A stretch of DNA of 13,876 nucleotides from NCBI GenBank assembly GCA_019414205.1, contig DXML01000017.1:1-13876 (forward strand), written 5' to 3'. Within the stretch, counting starts at the first letter, position 1. Every line of letters starts with the position of its first letter. The position numbers and the translations under genes are program-made. Below the pieces are notes generated by a model. The model did no database searches. It saw nothing but the letters and a program-made list of their open reading frames with translations, and was not told where the DNA came from. Shown piece after piece: positions 1 to 6,519 of this stretch. Origin of the DNA: Collinsella sp. GTDB taxonomy: Bacteria > Actinomycetota > Coriobacteriia > Coriobacteriales > Coriobacteriaceae.

Positions 1-23
1 CACGAGCGGGGGCTCCTATCTTT

Positions 24-1154
24 TTAGTGCCCTCGGATTGGGTCATAGTGTCTGTAGGGGATGGGGCCGTCGCCGTTCTCGACATAGCGGGCTATGGCCT
101 TGACAACGGAGTCGCTGATGTAGATGTGGCCACCCTCCTCGTTGGGTCGATCGTTTCTGGTGGAGAATGCAGCCGAAACCTCGCCTTCCGCAAACGCGTC
201 CACGGTGGAGCCGTTCTTAACGACGATATCGTCTTGGTAGGTGAAGAGGGCAATGGCGCTACCGTATCTGCCTTTACCTGCACGGACTGTCACGTTTGCA
301 TGATCGAGTGTGATGCCCTTGTGGGCATAGACGCCATATTCAACACCGTTTGCGTTGAGGGAGGCGTTTGTGGCTGCGAGGCTGCCCTTGGCCTCGACGG
401 CAGCGTCTTTCTCGGAGCTTGCCTTGACCGTCCCGCCACCCTTGACGGTGAGGTTCTTGTCGGTTCCAATACCCTTGTCCTCGGTAGCCCTGGCGGTGAC
501 GGCTCCGCTGTCGTCAATCGTGATATTGCCGTTTGCCCTGATGCCATCCGATGCACCCGTGGCGTTGACGTTGCCCGAACCTTTGATAGCGAGATCACCC
601 CCGGCATTGATGGCATCAGACCCAGTGCTCGTGGCGTTGACGGATCCGGCTCCGTCGATGTTGATATTACCCGTGGAGAGGATAGCGTCCTCAGTAGATG
701 TCACGCTGAGCGTGCCGCCCTCGTCGCCTTGGATATTGAGCTCGGCATTCTCGTTAGTGCCATGAGAAACGTTGATGCCTTCGATCCATTCGGCAGTGAC
801 GATGTTGGTTCCCGAGTAATTCACGTTGAGCTTGCCTGCGGCCTGGATCTCGCCGCCGTTATAGTTGTTGAGCTTCAAGTCGTCGGCGCCGTCCCACGAC
901 CAGGTACCGGCCTCGTCGCTCGCCGCGGTGTTGTACTTGTTGCCGCCGACCTTGACCCATTCCGCTGCGAGCGAGACGCTCGGCATGAGCAGCGAGCTCA
1001 CCGTGAGCGCGCATACGGCGCCCGCGACGATGCGGCGCGTCACGCGGCGCCAGCTGCCGTGCGCGAGTCCTATGCGACGGCGAACGTCGGGTTCGGCAAC
1101 ATGGGTTCCGGCGGTAGTGTCATTGCGTTTGGGGGTCGTGAACAAGGCTGCCAT
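24..1154 (-). CDS. Secreted beta-helix surface protein, short copy without wall anchor
   Basis: A 376-residue protein of the 'carbohydrate-binding domain-containing' beta-helix type (Cthe_2159/DUF4353-like; family inferred by resemblance). It has a long basic N-region, a hydrophobic signal segment near residues 41-63 ending SLAA before EW, an early GTWSWDGADDLKLNNYNGG segment, then about seven rungs of roughly 21 residues of the type GNINIDGAGSVNATSTGSDAI. The start is set at the ATG of MAALF because GGGAG sits just upstream; the alternative ATG 18 bases earlier has no such site. It parallels the 594-residue neighbour (1426-3210) up to about ARYVENGDG..HY, then ends with DPIRGH and TAA. The neighbour's last ~190 residues, including wall linker and LAATG anchor, are absent. 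It is either a released form or a truncated pseudogene; only 23 bases remain downstream, so this cannot be settled here. Confidence 0.8.
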   Translation of the reverse strand: MAALFTTPKRNDTTAGTHVAEPDVRRRIGLAHGSWRRVTRRIVAGAVCALTVSSLLMPSVSLAAEWVKVGGNKYNTAASDEAGTWSWDGADDLKLNNYNGGEIQAAGKLNVNYSGTNIVTAEWIEGINVSHGTNENAELNIQGDEGGTLSVTSTEDAILSTGNINIDGAGSVNATSTGSDAINAGGDLAIKGSGNVNATGASDGIRANGNITIDDSGAVTARATEDKGIGTDKNLTVKGGGTVKASSEKDAAVEAKGSLAATNASLNANGVEYGVYAHKGITLDHANVTVRAGKGRYGSAIALFTYQDDIVVKNGSTVDAFAEGEVSAAFSTRNDRPNEEGGHIYISDSVVKAIARYVENGDGPIPYRHYDPIRGH

Positions 1155-1192
1155 GGTTGCTCCCGTTCTCATAGGGCCTATACGACTAGATT

Positions 1193-1251
1193 CAGCGTAT
1201 CTGCTGGATGTTGCCGGCGGTAGTGCCGTTTGGAGGGCAAAATGGCCAAAA
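1193..1251 (-). promoter_or_regulatory. Conserved 59-bp upstream block, copy 1
   Basis: This block matches 3249-3307 at 54 of 59 positions without gaps and ends about 40 bases before the surface-gene start. The best conserved core on the minus strand is CATTTTGCCCTCCAAACGGC. The flanks, including the sequence nearer the gene, are less conserved. It may hold the promoter or an operator, but I see no convincing -35/-10 pair, so its role is inferred from conservation and position only. Confidence 0.45.
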
Positions 1252-1293
1252 TGGGGGAGAAATAGGCCGCACGCCGGCGCAGGGACCGGCGCT

Positions 1294-1332
1294 AAAAGAA
1301 AAGCGCGGGGCCGCATGGCGACTCCGCGCTTT
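1294..1332 (-). terminator. Rho-independent terminator, duplicated copy
   Basis: Minus-strand stem with 15-base arms beginning AAAGCGCGG and ending CCGCGCTTT, a 3-base loop, one mismatch and one wobble, followed by TTTTCTTTT. It is homologous to the permease terminator at 3349-3391 and follows the permease-tail fragment. In its present place it would end transcripts of the 1426-3210 surface gene. Confidence 0.85.
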
Positions 1333-1358
1333 ATTGTTCAGCTTTTGCAGCCTTGCCC

Positions 1359-1403
1359 TTACGCTACGAAGAAGTAGACGAGGAAGGCAAGGGCCGCGAT
1401 CCA
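1359..1403 (-). pseudogene. 3' remnant of NCS2 purine permease gene
   Basis: Minus-strand reading gives WIAALAFLVYFFVA followed by TAA, identical to the C-terminus of the intact permease at 3418-4731. The nucleotides differ at 4 of 45 positions, and all four are third-position synonymous changes (ATT/ATC, GCA/GCG, CTC/CTT, TTT/TTC). Similarity stops abruptly at 1403/1404. The fragment marks a duplication or recombination junction and is not expected to be translated, since it has no start. Confidence 0.9.
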
Positions 1404-1425
1404 CCCGTCCTGTGCGAAAAAGTGT

Positions 1426-3210
1426 TTACGAACGTTTGCGACTCGCCAGGGCGCCTGTGACGATGGTGGCCGTTCCTGCAAGGGCGGTCGCTATGATGGC
1501 CGCGCTCGAGGTGTCGCCGGTTGCGGCGAGGATGCCGGTGGTTTTGGCTCCCGTGGCTGCAACTGCAACGGTCTTGGTCGTCTTCGTGCCTTCGGACTTG
1601 GAACCCTCGGGCTTGGTCTCGCCGGACTTTTCCTCGGGTTTGATCTCCTCGGGAGGTACGGTGAGCGTGCTCTTGGCGACAGCGGCGTCATAGGGGGAGT
1701 CGATCACAGCATCGCCCGTGCCGATGGTTTGGCCTGCCTCGTAGGAGATGCTGGGACCGTACTCTTCTTCGTAGCGATAGTTAATGATCTTGCCGCCTGC
1801 GGGCGTCTGGATGGGAGCGCCTTCGATCTCGATGGTGCCGATCGCCTTGCCGTCCTCGCTTATGGCAAGAGCGAAGATTGCCGCCGTGTCTCCCTCGGCC
1901 GTGACCTTGCTGCGGACGATCGAGATACGCGCGGGCGTGATGCCCTCGTAGGTCTGGGCGAAGATACCGATGTTCAGACCCCTAGGCTCAGGGATGACCT
2001 CGCCGCTTTGGTCGTTACTGTAGTGATCGGGGCCATCGTCACCGGTCTCGACATAGCGGGCTATAGCCTTGACAACGGAGTCGCTGATGTAGATGTGGCC
2101 GCCAGCGACGTTTGGCTGGTGGTTTCTGGTAGAGATTGCAACCGAGAATTTGCCTTCTGCGAACGCGTCCACGATGGAACCATTCTTGATGACGATGTCG
2201 TCCCCATCAGTGATGAGGGCGATGGCCTGGCCGCCGCTCGCGCTTGTGCGGACCGTCACGGTCGCATGATCGAGCGTAACGCCCTTGTAGGCATAGACAC
2301 CATATTCAACACCGCTTGCGTCAAGGGAGGCGTTCGTGACCGCGAGACTACCCTCAGCGTCGACGGCAAGATCTCCCTGGGAGCTTGCCTTGACCTGGCT
2401 GCCGCCCGAGATGTCGATGTTGCCGTCAGCCCAAATCGCCGCTTCTTCTATCGAGCTTGCTTCTACCTTGCCACCGCCTTTGATGATCAGGTCACTGCCC
2501 GCGGCGACGCCGTAACCTTCGCCTCCTTTAGCGATCACTGTGCCAGAGGAATCGATGGTGGTCTTGCCCTTGGATTGGATGCCTTCGGTACCGCCCGTTG
2601 CATTCACGGTGCCCGAGCCCGTGATAGAGAGATCGCCCTTTGCCTCAATTCCGTCGGAAGCAGTGCTTGTGGTGTTCACAGTGCCTGGGCCAGAAATGGA
2701 GAGGTCGCCTGTTGATTTAATTGCATCGGCCTCGGCTGTCACATTGAGCTCATCCGTGCTATTCGAGCTCGTTATGTTCAACTCTGCTTTCTGGCTAGTG
2801 CCGTCCTGCGCCTTGATGGCGGCTCCGGTGTAATCAGGCTCGGTTTTCACGGTGTTCTTGCCCTCATAGACAATGTTGAGCTTGCCTGCAGCTTTGATCT
2901 CACCGCCGTTATAGTTGATGAGCTTCATGTCGTCGGCGCCGTCCCAGCTCCAGGTGCCGGCGCCGTCGCCCGCCGCAGTGCCGGCGTTGTACTGGGTGCC
3001 GCCAACATCAATCCACTCCGCCGCGAGCGAGATGCTCGGCATGAGCAGCGAGCTTACCGTGAGCGCGCATACGGCTCCCACGACGATGCGGCGCGTCACG
3101 CGGCGCCAGCTGCCGTGTGCGAGCAACGTGCGACGGCGCACGTCGGGCTCGATAAAATGGGCTCCAGAGGTTTTGTCATTGCGCTTGGGGGTCGTGAACA
3201 GGGCGGCCAT
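1426..3210 (-). CDS. Wall-anchored secreted beta-helix surface protein (LAATG sorting signal)
   Basis: A 594-residue protein. N-terminal signal segment near residues 41-64 (RRIVVGAVCALTVSSLLMPS then ISLAA), then WSWDGADDMKLINYNGG and a right-handed beta-helix-like repeat region of ~21-residue rungs (GDLSISGPGTVNTTSTASDGI, GDLSITGSGTVNATGGTEGI and so on) to about residue 320, a further domain to about 515, a Pro/Glu/Lys/Thr-rich wall-spanning linker (about 518-550), and a C-terminal sorting signal: LAATGD (561-566), a hydrophobic stretch and a basic RKRS tail. LAxTG is the motif favoured by class E sortases of actinobacteria, so covalent attachment to peptidoglycan is likely. Start chosen at the ATG preceded by GGGAG; the in-frame ATG 18 bases upstream lacks one. 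Likely an adhesin or glycan-binding protein; ligand unknown. Its paralogue lies directly downstream at 24-1154. Confidence 0.88.
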   Translation of the reverse strand: MAALFTTPKRNDKTSGAHFIEPDVRRRTLLAHGSWRRVTRRIVVGAVCALTVSSLLMPSISLAAEWIDVGGTQYNAGTAAGDGAGTWSWDGADDMKLINYNGGEIKAAGKLNIVYEGKNTVKTEPDYTGAAIKAQDGTSQKAELNITSSNSTDELNVTAEADAIKSTGDLSISGPGTVNTTSTASDGIEAKGDLSITGSGTVNATGGTEGIQSKGKTTIDSSGTVIAKGGEGYGVAAGSDLIIKGGGKVEASSIEEAAIWADGNIDISGGSQVKASSQGDLAVDAEGSLAVTNASLDASGVEYGVYAYKGVTLDHATVTVRTSASGGQAIALITDGDDIVIKNGSIVDAFAEGKFSVAISTRNHQPNVAGGHIYISDSVVKAIARYVETGDDGPDHYSNDQSGEVIPEPRGLNIGIFAQTYEGITPARISIVRSKVTAEGDTAAIFALAISEDGKAIGTIEIEGAPIQTPAGGKIINYRYEEEYGPSISYEAGQTIGTGDAVIDSPYDAAVAKSTLTVPPEEIKPEEKSGETKPEGSKSEGTKTTKTVAVAATGAKTTGILAATGDTSSAAIIATALAGTATIVTGALASRKRS

Positions 3211-3248
3211 GGTTACTCCCATCCTCATAGGGCCTATGCGGTTATATC

Positions 3249-3307
3249 CAGCATATCTGCAGGATGTAGCCGTCGGTAGTGCCGTTTGGAGGGCAAAATG
3301 TCCAAAA
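3249..3307 (-). promoter_or_regulatory. Conserved 59-bp upstream block, copy 2
   Basis: Same block as 1193-1251 with five substitutions and no gaps. On the minus strand it contains TTTGGA and TCCAAA as inverted half-sites ten bases apart (TTTGGC in copy 1). It lies between the permease terminator and the surface-gene start, so it must contain or adjoin the promoter of that gene. The exact promoter elements are not clear. Confidence 0.45.
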
Positions 3308-3348
3308 CTTGGGAAGCAATATATCGCGCGTCCGTGCGATGCCTGACT

Positions 3349-3391
3349 TTAAAAGCAAAGCGCGGAGCCGCTCGATGCGACTCCGCGCTTT
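3349..3391 (-). terminator. Rho-independent terminator of the NCS2 permease
   Basis: Minus-strand hairpin with 15-base arms (3377-3391 with 3357-3371) that pair fully apart from one G-U wobble, a 5-base loop, then GCTTTTAAAG. It lies 26 bases after the permease stop codon. Confidence 0.85.
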
Positions 3392-3417
3392 GGTGTTTGG
3401 TATTGTGAATCTTGCCC

Positions 3418-4731
3418 TTACGCTACAAAGAAGTAGACGAGGAAGGCGAGGGCTGCAATCCACATGAGCGGCTTGATCTTGGAGGCCTCGCCCTTAAAGA
3501 GCGCGACGACCACGTAGGCGATAAAGCCCAGGCCAATGCCGGCAGAGATGGAGTAGGTGAAGGGCACGCCGGCGACAATCATGAACGCCGGGAAGCCCTG
3601 CGAGACGTCGGACCAGTCGATCTCGGAGGCCTCGCTCATCATGAGGTAGCCGACGTAGACCAGGGCACCGCAGGTGGCGGCACTGGAAACGATGGTGACG
3701 ATGGGGGAGAAGAACGCGGCGAGAATGAACAGCACGCCGGTGGTGACGGAGGTGAGGCCCGTGCGGCCACCGTCGGCAGCGCCAGAGGTGGACTCGACGA
3801 AGGTGGTGATGGAGGAGACGCCCATAAAGCCACCGGCAGCGGCGGCCACGGAGTCAACGACCAAGATGGGGCGGATGTCCTCGACATTGCCGTCCTCGGT
3901 CAGGAACTCGCCCTGCTTGGCGACGGCCATGGCGGTGCCCATGGTGTCAAAGAAGTCGCTCATGAGCAGCGAGAAGGCCACGACGAGCAGCATCGGGTCG
4001 GTCAGGACCTTTACGATGGCCATGTTGCCGTCGGCGGTGCTGGCAAACGGAGCGCCAAAGGTCGAGAAATCGAGCGGGGCGATGAGGCCCTCGGGCGCAT
4101 GGGTGACGCCCAGCGGGATGCCGGCGATAACGGCGACGATGATACCGATGAGCAGCGAGCCCGGCACGTTGCGGGAGGCCAGGGCAACCGTCACGACGAT
4201 GGAGATGATGCCGACGATAAAGGTGGGGGAGGTGATGTCGCCCAGACCGACGAGTGTGCCGGCGCCAGCGGTGATGATGCCGGCGTCGCACAGGCCGATC
4301 ATGGCGATAAACAGGCCCAGGCCCACCGAGATAGCGTGGCGCAGAACCACGGGGATGGCGTCCATAATGGCCTCGCGCAGGCCGCAAAGGACGAGCAGCA
4401 AGATGACGACACCCTCGAGGAAGATGACGCTCATGGCCACGTGCCAGTCACCGCCGCACATGGTGGTGGTGATGCCCGCAATCATGGCGTTGATGCCCAG
4501 GCCCGACGCGCATGCGAGCGGACGGTTGGCGAAGATGCCCATGCAGATGGTCATGATGCCGGCGCCCAGGCAAGTGGCGCAGGCGAGCGCTCCCGCATCG
4601 ATGCCGGCGCCCGAGAGCACCGCGGGGTTGACGGCAATGATGTAGGCCATTGCCAGGAACGTTGTCAGTCCAGCGCGAAGTTCGGTCCCGATTGTGGACT
4701 TGCGCTCGCTGACGTGAAATAGTTCGTCCAT
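3418..4731 (-). CDS. NCS2-family (AzgA/PbuG-like) purine permease
   Basis: A 437-residue polytopic membrane protein that should import adenine, guanine or hypoxanthine by cation symport. It shows AzgA-subfamily hallmarks: MAYIIAVNPAVLSGAG near the N-terminus, ANRPLACASGLGINAMIAG (usual form ANxPxAxAPGMGxNA), DFFDTMGT in the middle, and SSITTFVESTSGAADGGRTG (usual SSxTTYxESxxGxxxGGRTG). About 12-14 hydrophobic segments are visible and the length is normal for the family. The start is the ATG of MDELFHVSERKSTIG, preceded by AAGGAAAGGG; an in-frame upstream ATG would add 19 residues but lacks that support. Purine specificity cannot be assigned further. No purine riboswitch was recognised upstream. 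The gene is transcribed away from the deformylase-like gene, and its 3' end has been copied to 1359-1403. Confidence 0.92.
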   Translation of the reverse strand: MDELFHVSERKSTIGTELRAGLTTFLAMAYIIAVNPAVLSGAGIDAGALACATCLGAGIMTICMGIFANRPLACASGLGINAMIAGITTTMCGGDWHVAMSVIFLEGVVILLLVLCGLREAIMDAIPVVLRHAISVGLGLFIAMIGLCDAGIITAGAGTLVGLGDITSPTFIVGIISIVVTVALASRNVPGSLLIGIIVAVIAGIPLGVTHAPEGLIAPLDFSTFGAPFASTADGNMAIVKVLTDPMLLVVAFSLLMSDFFDTMGTAMAVAKQGEFLTEDGNVEDIRPILVVDSVAAAAGGFMGVSSITTFVESTSGAADGGRTGLTSVTTGVLFILAAFFSPIVTIVSSAATCGALVYVGYLMMSEASEIDWSDVSQGFPAFMIVAGVPFTYSISAGIGLGFIAYVVVALFKGEASKIKPLMWIAALAFLVYFFVA

Positions 4732-4885
4732 GCATACCCTTTCCTTGTTCGGCCCCGAGTTTAGGCCGATTGACACGAACCCACCCACTATATCGCCTTT
4801 GTGAAGTTGGTGTTCCTCACATGTTGATGTTCGGCGGTTTGTAACGGACGGGCGGTATCTTTCGCATGAAATTGTGTAGGTACCG

Positions 4886-4920
4886 TATACTTAAGCGGTT
4901 ACAACGACCCCTATGGAGGA
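4886..4920 (+). promoter_or_regulatory. Probable -10 box and ribosome binding site of the deformylase-like gene
   Basis: TATACT at 4886-4891 is a good -10 hexamer, but no clear -35 is seen 17 bases upstream. GGAGGA at 4915-4920 lies four bases before the ATG at 4925. This site falls inside the codons that would follow an alternative ATG at 4913, which argues for 4925 as the true start. Confidence 0.5.
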
Positions 4921-4924
4921 ACGT

Positions 4925-5344
4925 ATGATTAAAGAGCTTTGCCACGACGAGGCTATCCTGTCCCAGCGTTGCGAGGTTGCGACCGTCGAGGATGAGTCGG
5001 TTGCTCAGGACCTGATCGATACCATCAAGTCGCTCGACGATGCCGGCTGCCTTGCCGCTAACCAGATTGGCGTTACCAAGAAGGTTTGCGTCTACCTGGA
5101 CGACGCCGGCGAGCCCCACGTGCTCTACAACCCCCGTCTGGTGTTTGGCCTGGGTGCCAGCAAGATGGAGGAGAGCTGCCTGACGCACGAGGAGGTCACC
5201 AAGTCCACGCGCTATATCAAGTGCAAGGTTGCCTTTGACCAGATCGTCGATGGCAAGATGAAGGAGTGCCGCCGCGATTACGCAGGCTTTGAGGCGCAAA
5301 TGATCCAGCACATGATTGATCACTGTCTTGGAAAGTTGGTCTAA
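4925..5344 (+). CDS. Short peptide-deformylase-like protein with degenerate HExxH motif
   Basis: A 139-residue member of the peptide deformylase fold (Def family), which normally removes the formyl group from N-terminal Met of new proteins. Motif I is present as GCLAANQ (residues 41-47), motif II as ESCL (83-86, usual EGCLS), motif III as QHMIDH (128-133, usual QHExDH). The metal ligands Cys85, His129 and His133 are kept, but the catalytic Glu is Met130 (ATG codon, at least two base changes from GAA or GAG). Metal binding is plausible; normal deformylase activity is doubtful. A second, HEIDH-containing paralogue is at 12626-13036. The gene has its own -10-like box and terminator and so appears monocistronic. 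The open frame, healthy codon use and intact control signals argue against simple decay. Confidence 0.85.
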   Translation: MIKELCHDEAILSQRCEVATVEDESVAQDLIDTIKSLDDAGCLAANQIGVTKKVCVYLDDAGEPHVLYNPRLVFGLGASKMEESCLTHEEVTKSTRYIKCKVAFDQIVDGKMKECRRDYAGFEAQMIQHMIDHCLGKLV

Positions 5345-5375
5345 GGGGACCAAAGCACCGCACCTCGTCGTTTTT

Positions 5376-5414
5376 AGTCCGGGTATGACATTGTTGTCAT
5401 GTCCGGACTTTTTT
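5376..5414 (+). terminator. Rho-independent terminator after the deformylase-like gene
   Basis: Long stem AGTCCGG-GTA-TGACA paired with TGTCA-TGT-CCGGACT (two G-U wobbles), loop TTGT, then six T residues. It lies 31 bases after the stop codon and separates this gene from the bile salt hydrolase. Confidence 0.92.
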
Positions 5415-5475
5415 GTTTAGCGCTCCTTTGTTTGGTGACAATGACCTTAGTAAGAACATTGAGCTAGGAGGCGCT

Positions 5476-6441
5476 ATGTGCACGAGCATTCGATTTACCG
5501 ATAATTCCGGCCACATGTATCTGGGCCGCAACCTCGACTGGAGCTTTGGATACGGCGAGCAGGTTCGCGTGGTGCCCCGCGGGTTCCACATCCCGTACTC
5601 GTTTATCGACGATGCGACGGCGGCGCATGCGGTAATCGGTATGTGTATCGATTACAAGAACTATCCCATGTTTTTCGATTGCGGCAACGATGCGGGCCTG
5701 GCTGTGGCGGGGCTCAACTTTCCCGGCTATGCCGAGTATGCCGAGGGGCCGGTTGATGGCAAGACCAATATCGCGGCCTACGAGTTTCCCCTGTGGGTGG
5801 CGGCGACGTTCTCGACGGTCGACGAGGCCGAGGCCGCACTGCGCGACACGGTGATTGTCGCCAAATCTGCCGGCGAGGGCCTGGGCGTGTCGCTGCTCCA
5901 TTGGATTATCGGCGACAGCCAGCGCAGTATCGTGGTCGAGATGATGGCCGACGGCCTGCATGTATACGACGACCCGGTCGATACCCTTGCCAACCAGCCG
6001 ACTTTCCCGTGGCATATGGAAAACCTGCGTACCTATATCACCGCCACCAGCGATTTTCCGCAGACGGCGACATGGCGCACCGCCGAGCTCAAGCCTTATG
6101 GTGCGGGTGCCGGCATGCGCGGTATTCCGGGCGACTGCTATTCGCCGAGCCGTTTTGTAAAGGCGGCCTACCTCAATGCCAATTACCCGCAAAAGGAGAG
6201 CGAGGCCGAAAACGTTCTCCGCATGTTCCGTTCGCTCGAGGGCGTGGCGATGATCGAGGGAGCGTCCAAGATGGGCGACGGCAAGTTCGAGAAGACCATC
6301 TACACCGGATGCTTTAGCGCGCGTACGGGCAATTATTACTACGCGACCTACGATGACCCATCGATTCGCTACGTGAGCCTGATGGATGCCGAGGGCGCGA
6401 GCCCCGATAGGCTCGTGGTTCCCGAGCCGCGTCGTTCGTAG
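5476..6441 (+). CDS. bsh: Choloylglycine hydrolase / bile salt hydrolase
   Basis: A 321-residue N-terminal-nucleophile hydrolase (Ntn, choloylglycine hydrolase family, EC 3.5.1.24 expected) that cleaves the amide bond of glycine- or taurine-conjugated bile acids. After Met removal Cys2 is the nucleophile: the protein begins MCTSIRF. Other active-site residues sit at the expected places: Arg18 and Asp21 (GRNLDWS), Asn81 (GLNFPGYA), Asn173 (LANQPTFPWH) and Arg226 (YSPSRFVKA). Length and absence of a signal peptide fit a cytoplasmic enzyme. The start is fixed both by the need for Cys2 and by AGGAGG at 5466-5471; an upstream ATG at 5413 would bury the nucleophile and overlaps the terminator. It stands alone between two terminators. 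The related penicillin V acylases share this fold, but the overall pattern favours bile salts. It fits a gut organism. Confidence 0.95.
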   Translation: MCTSIRFTDNSGHMYLGRNLDWSFGYGEQVRVVPRGFHIPYSFIDDATAAHAVIGMCIDYKNYPMFFDCGNDAGLAVAGLNFPGYAEYAEGPVDGKTNIAAYEFPLWVAATFSTVDEAEAALRDTVIVAKSAGEGLGVSLLHWIIGDSQRSIVVEMMADGLHVYDDPVDTLANQPTFPWHMENLRTYITATSDFPQTATWRTAELKPYGAGAGMRGIPGDCYSPSRFVKAAYLNANYPQKESEAENVLRMFRSLEGVAMIEGASKMGDGKFEKTIYTGCFSARTGNYYYATYDDPSIRYVSLMDAEGASPDRLVVPEPRRS

Positions 6442-6466
6442 CCCAAGCTTTACTGCAATGCAAAAT

Positions 6467-6496
6467 GGCCCTGCATCTCCTGTGAGGTGCAGGGCC
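6467..6496 (-). terminator. Convergent terminator between bsh and kup
   Basis: Hairpin GGCCCTGCA...TGCAGGGCC, extended by four further pairs (one wobble), loop CTGT. On the minus strand it is followed by ATTTTG, so it ends kup transcripts 23 bases after the stop. On the plus strand the T-rich tail is poor, but the hairpin may also serve bsh. Confidence 0.75.
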
Positions 6497-6519
6497 GCTG
6501 TCGTTGATTTGTGACGTCG

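Larger units (their letters stand above)
24..3462 (-). repeat. Tandem duplicated unit: permease tail, terminator, surface-protein gene
   Basis: Reading the minus strand, the order is: permease 3' end (3462-3418), terminator (3391-3349), conserved block (3307-3249), surface gene (3210-1426). The same order then repeats: permease 3' fragment (1403-1359), terminator (1332-1294), conserved block (1251-1193), related surface gene (1154-24). The two non-coding parts align base by base over long stretches, and the two proteins share signal peptide, beta-helix and motifs. The junction lies in about 22 bp (1404-1425) between the stop of the longer gene and the permease fragment. The copies have clearly diverged, so this is an old duplication or arose by recombination between strains. 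Confidence 0.85.

Noticed and set aside
27..1223. 398-codon plus-strand open frame opposite the short surface gene, and a similar one at 1729-2715
   Set aside because: Both are antisense shadows of the repeat-rich beta-helix genes; no ribosome sites or recognisable domains, and the minus-strand products have signal peptides and conserved motifs.
3412..4722. 436-codon plus-strand open frame opposite the permease
   Set aside because: The product is extremely Asp/Gly/His-rich without any fold pattern, as expected for the antisense of a GC-rich membrane-protein gene; the minus strand holds a clear NCS2 permease.
4732..4884. Possible purine riboswitch ahead of the permease
   Set aside because: I could not find the three-way junction with its conserved loop bases; the gap looks like an ordinary leader.
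4913..4924. Upstream ATG (MEER...) for the deformylase-like gene
   Set aside because: These codons overlap the GGAGGA ribosome site of the ATG at 4925, and deformylases of this clade begin at the MIKEL-type position.
5413..5475. Upstream ATG extending the bile salt hydrolase by 21 residues
   Set aside because: It overlaps the T-tract of the preceding terminator, and the enzyme needs Cys2 directly after the initiator Met.
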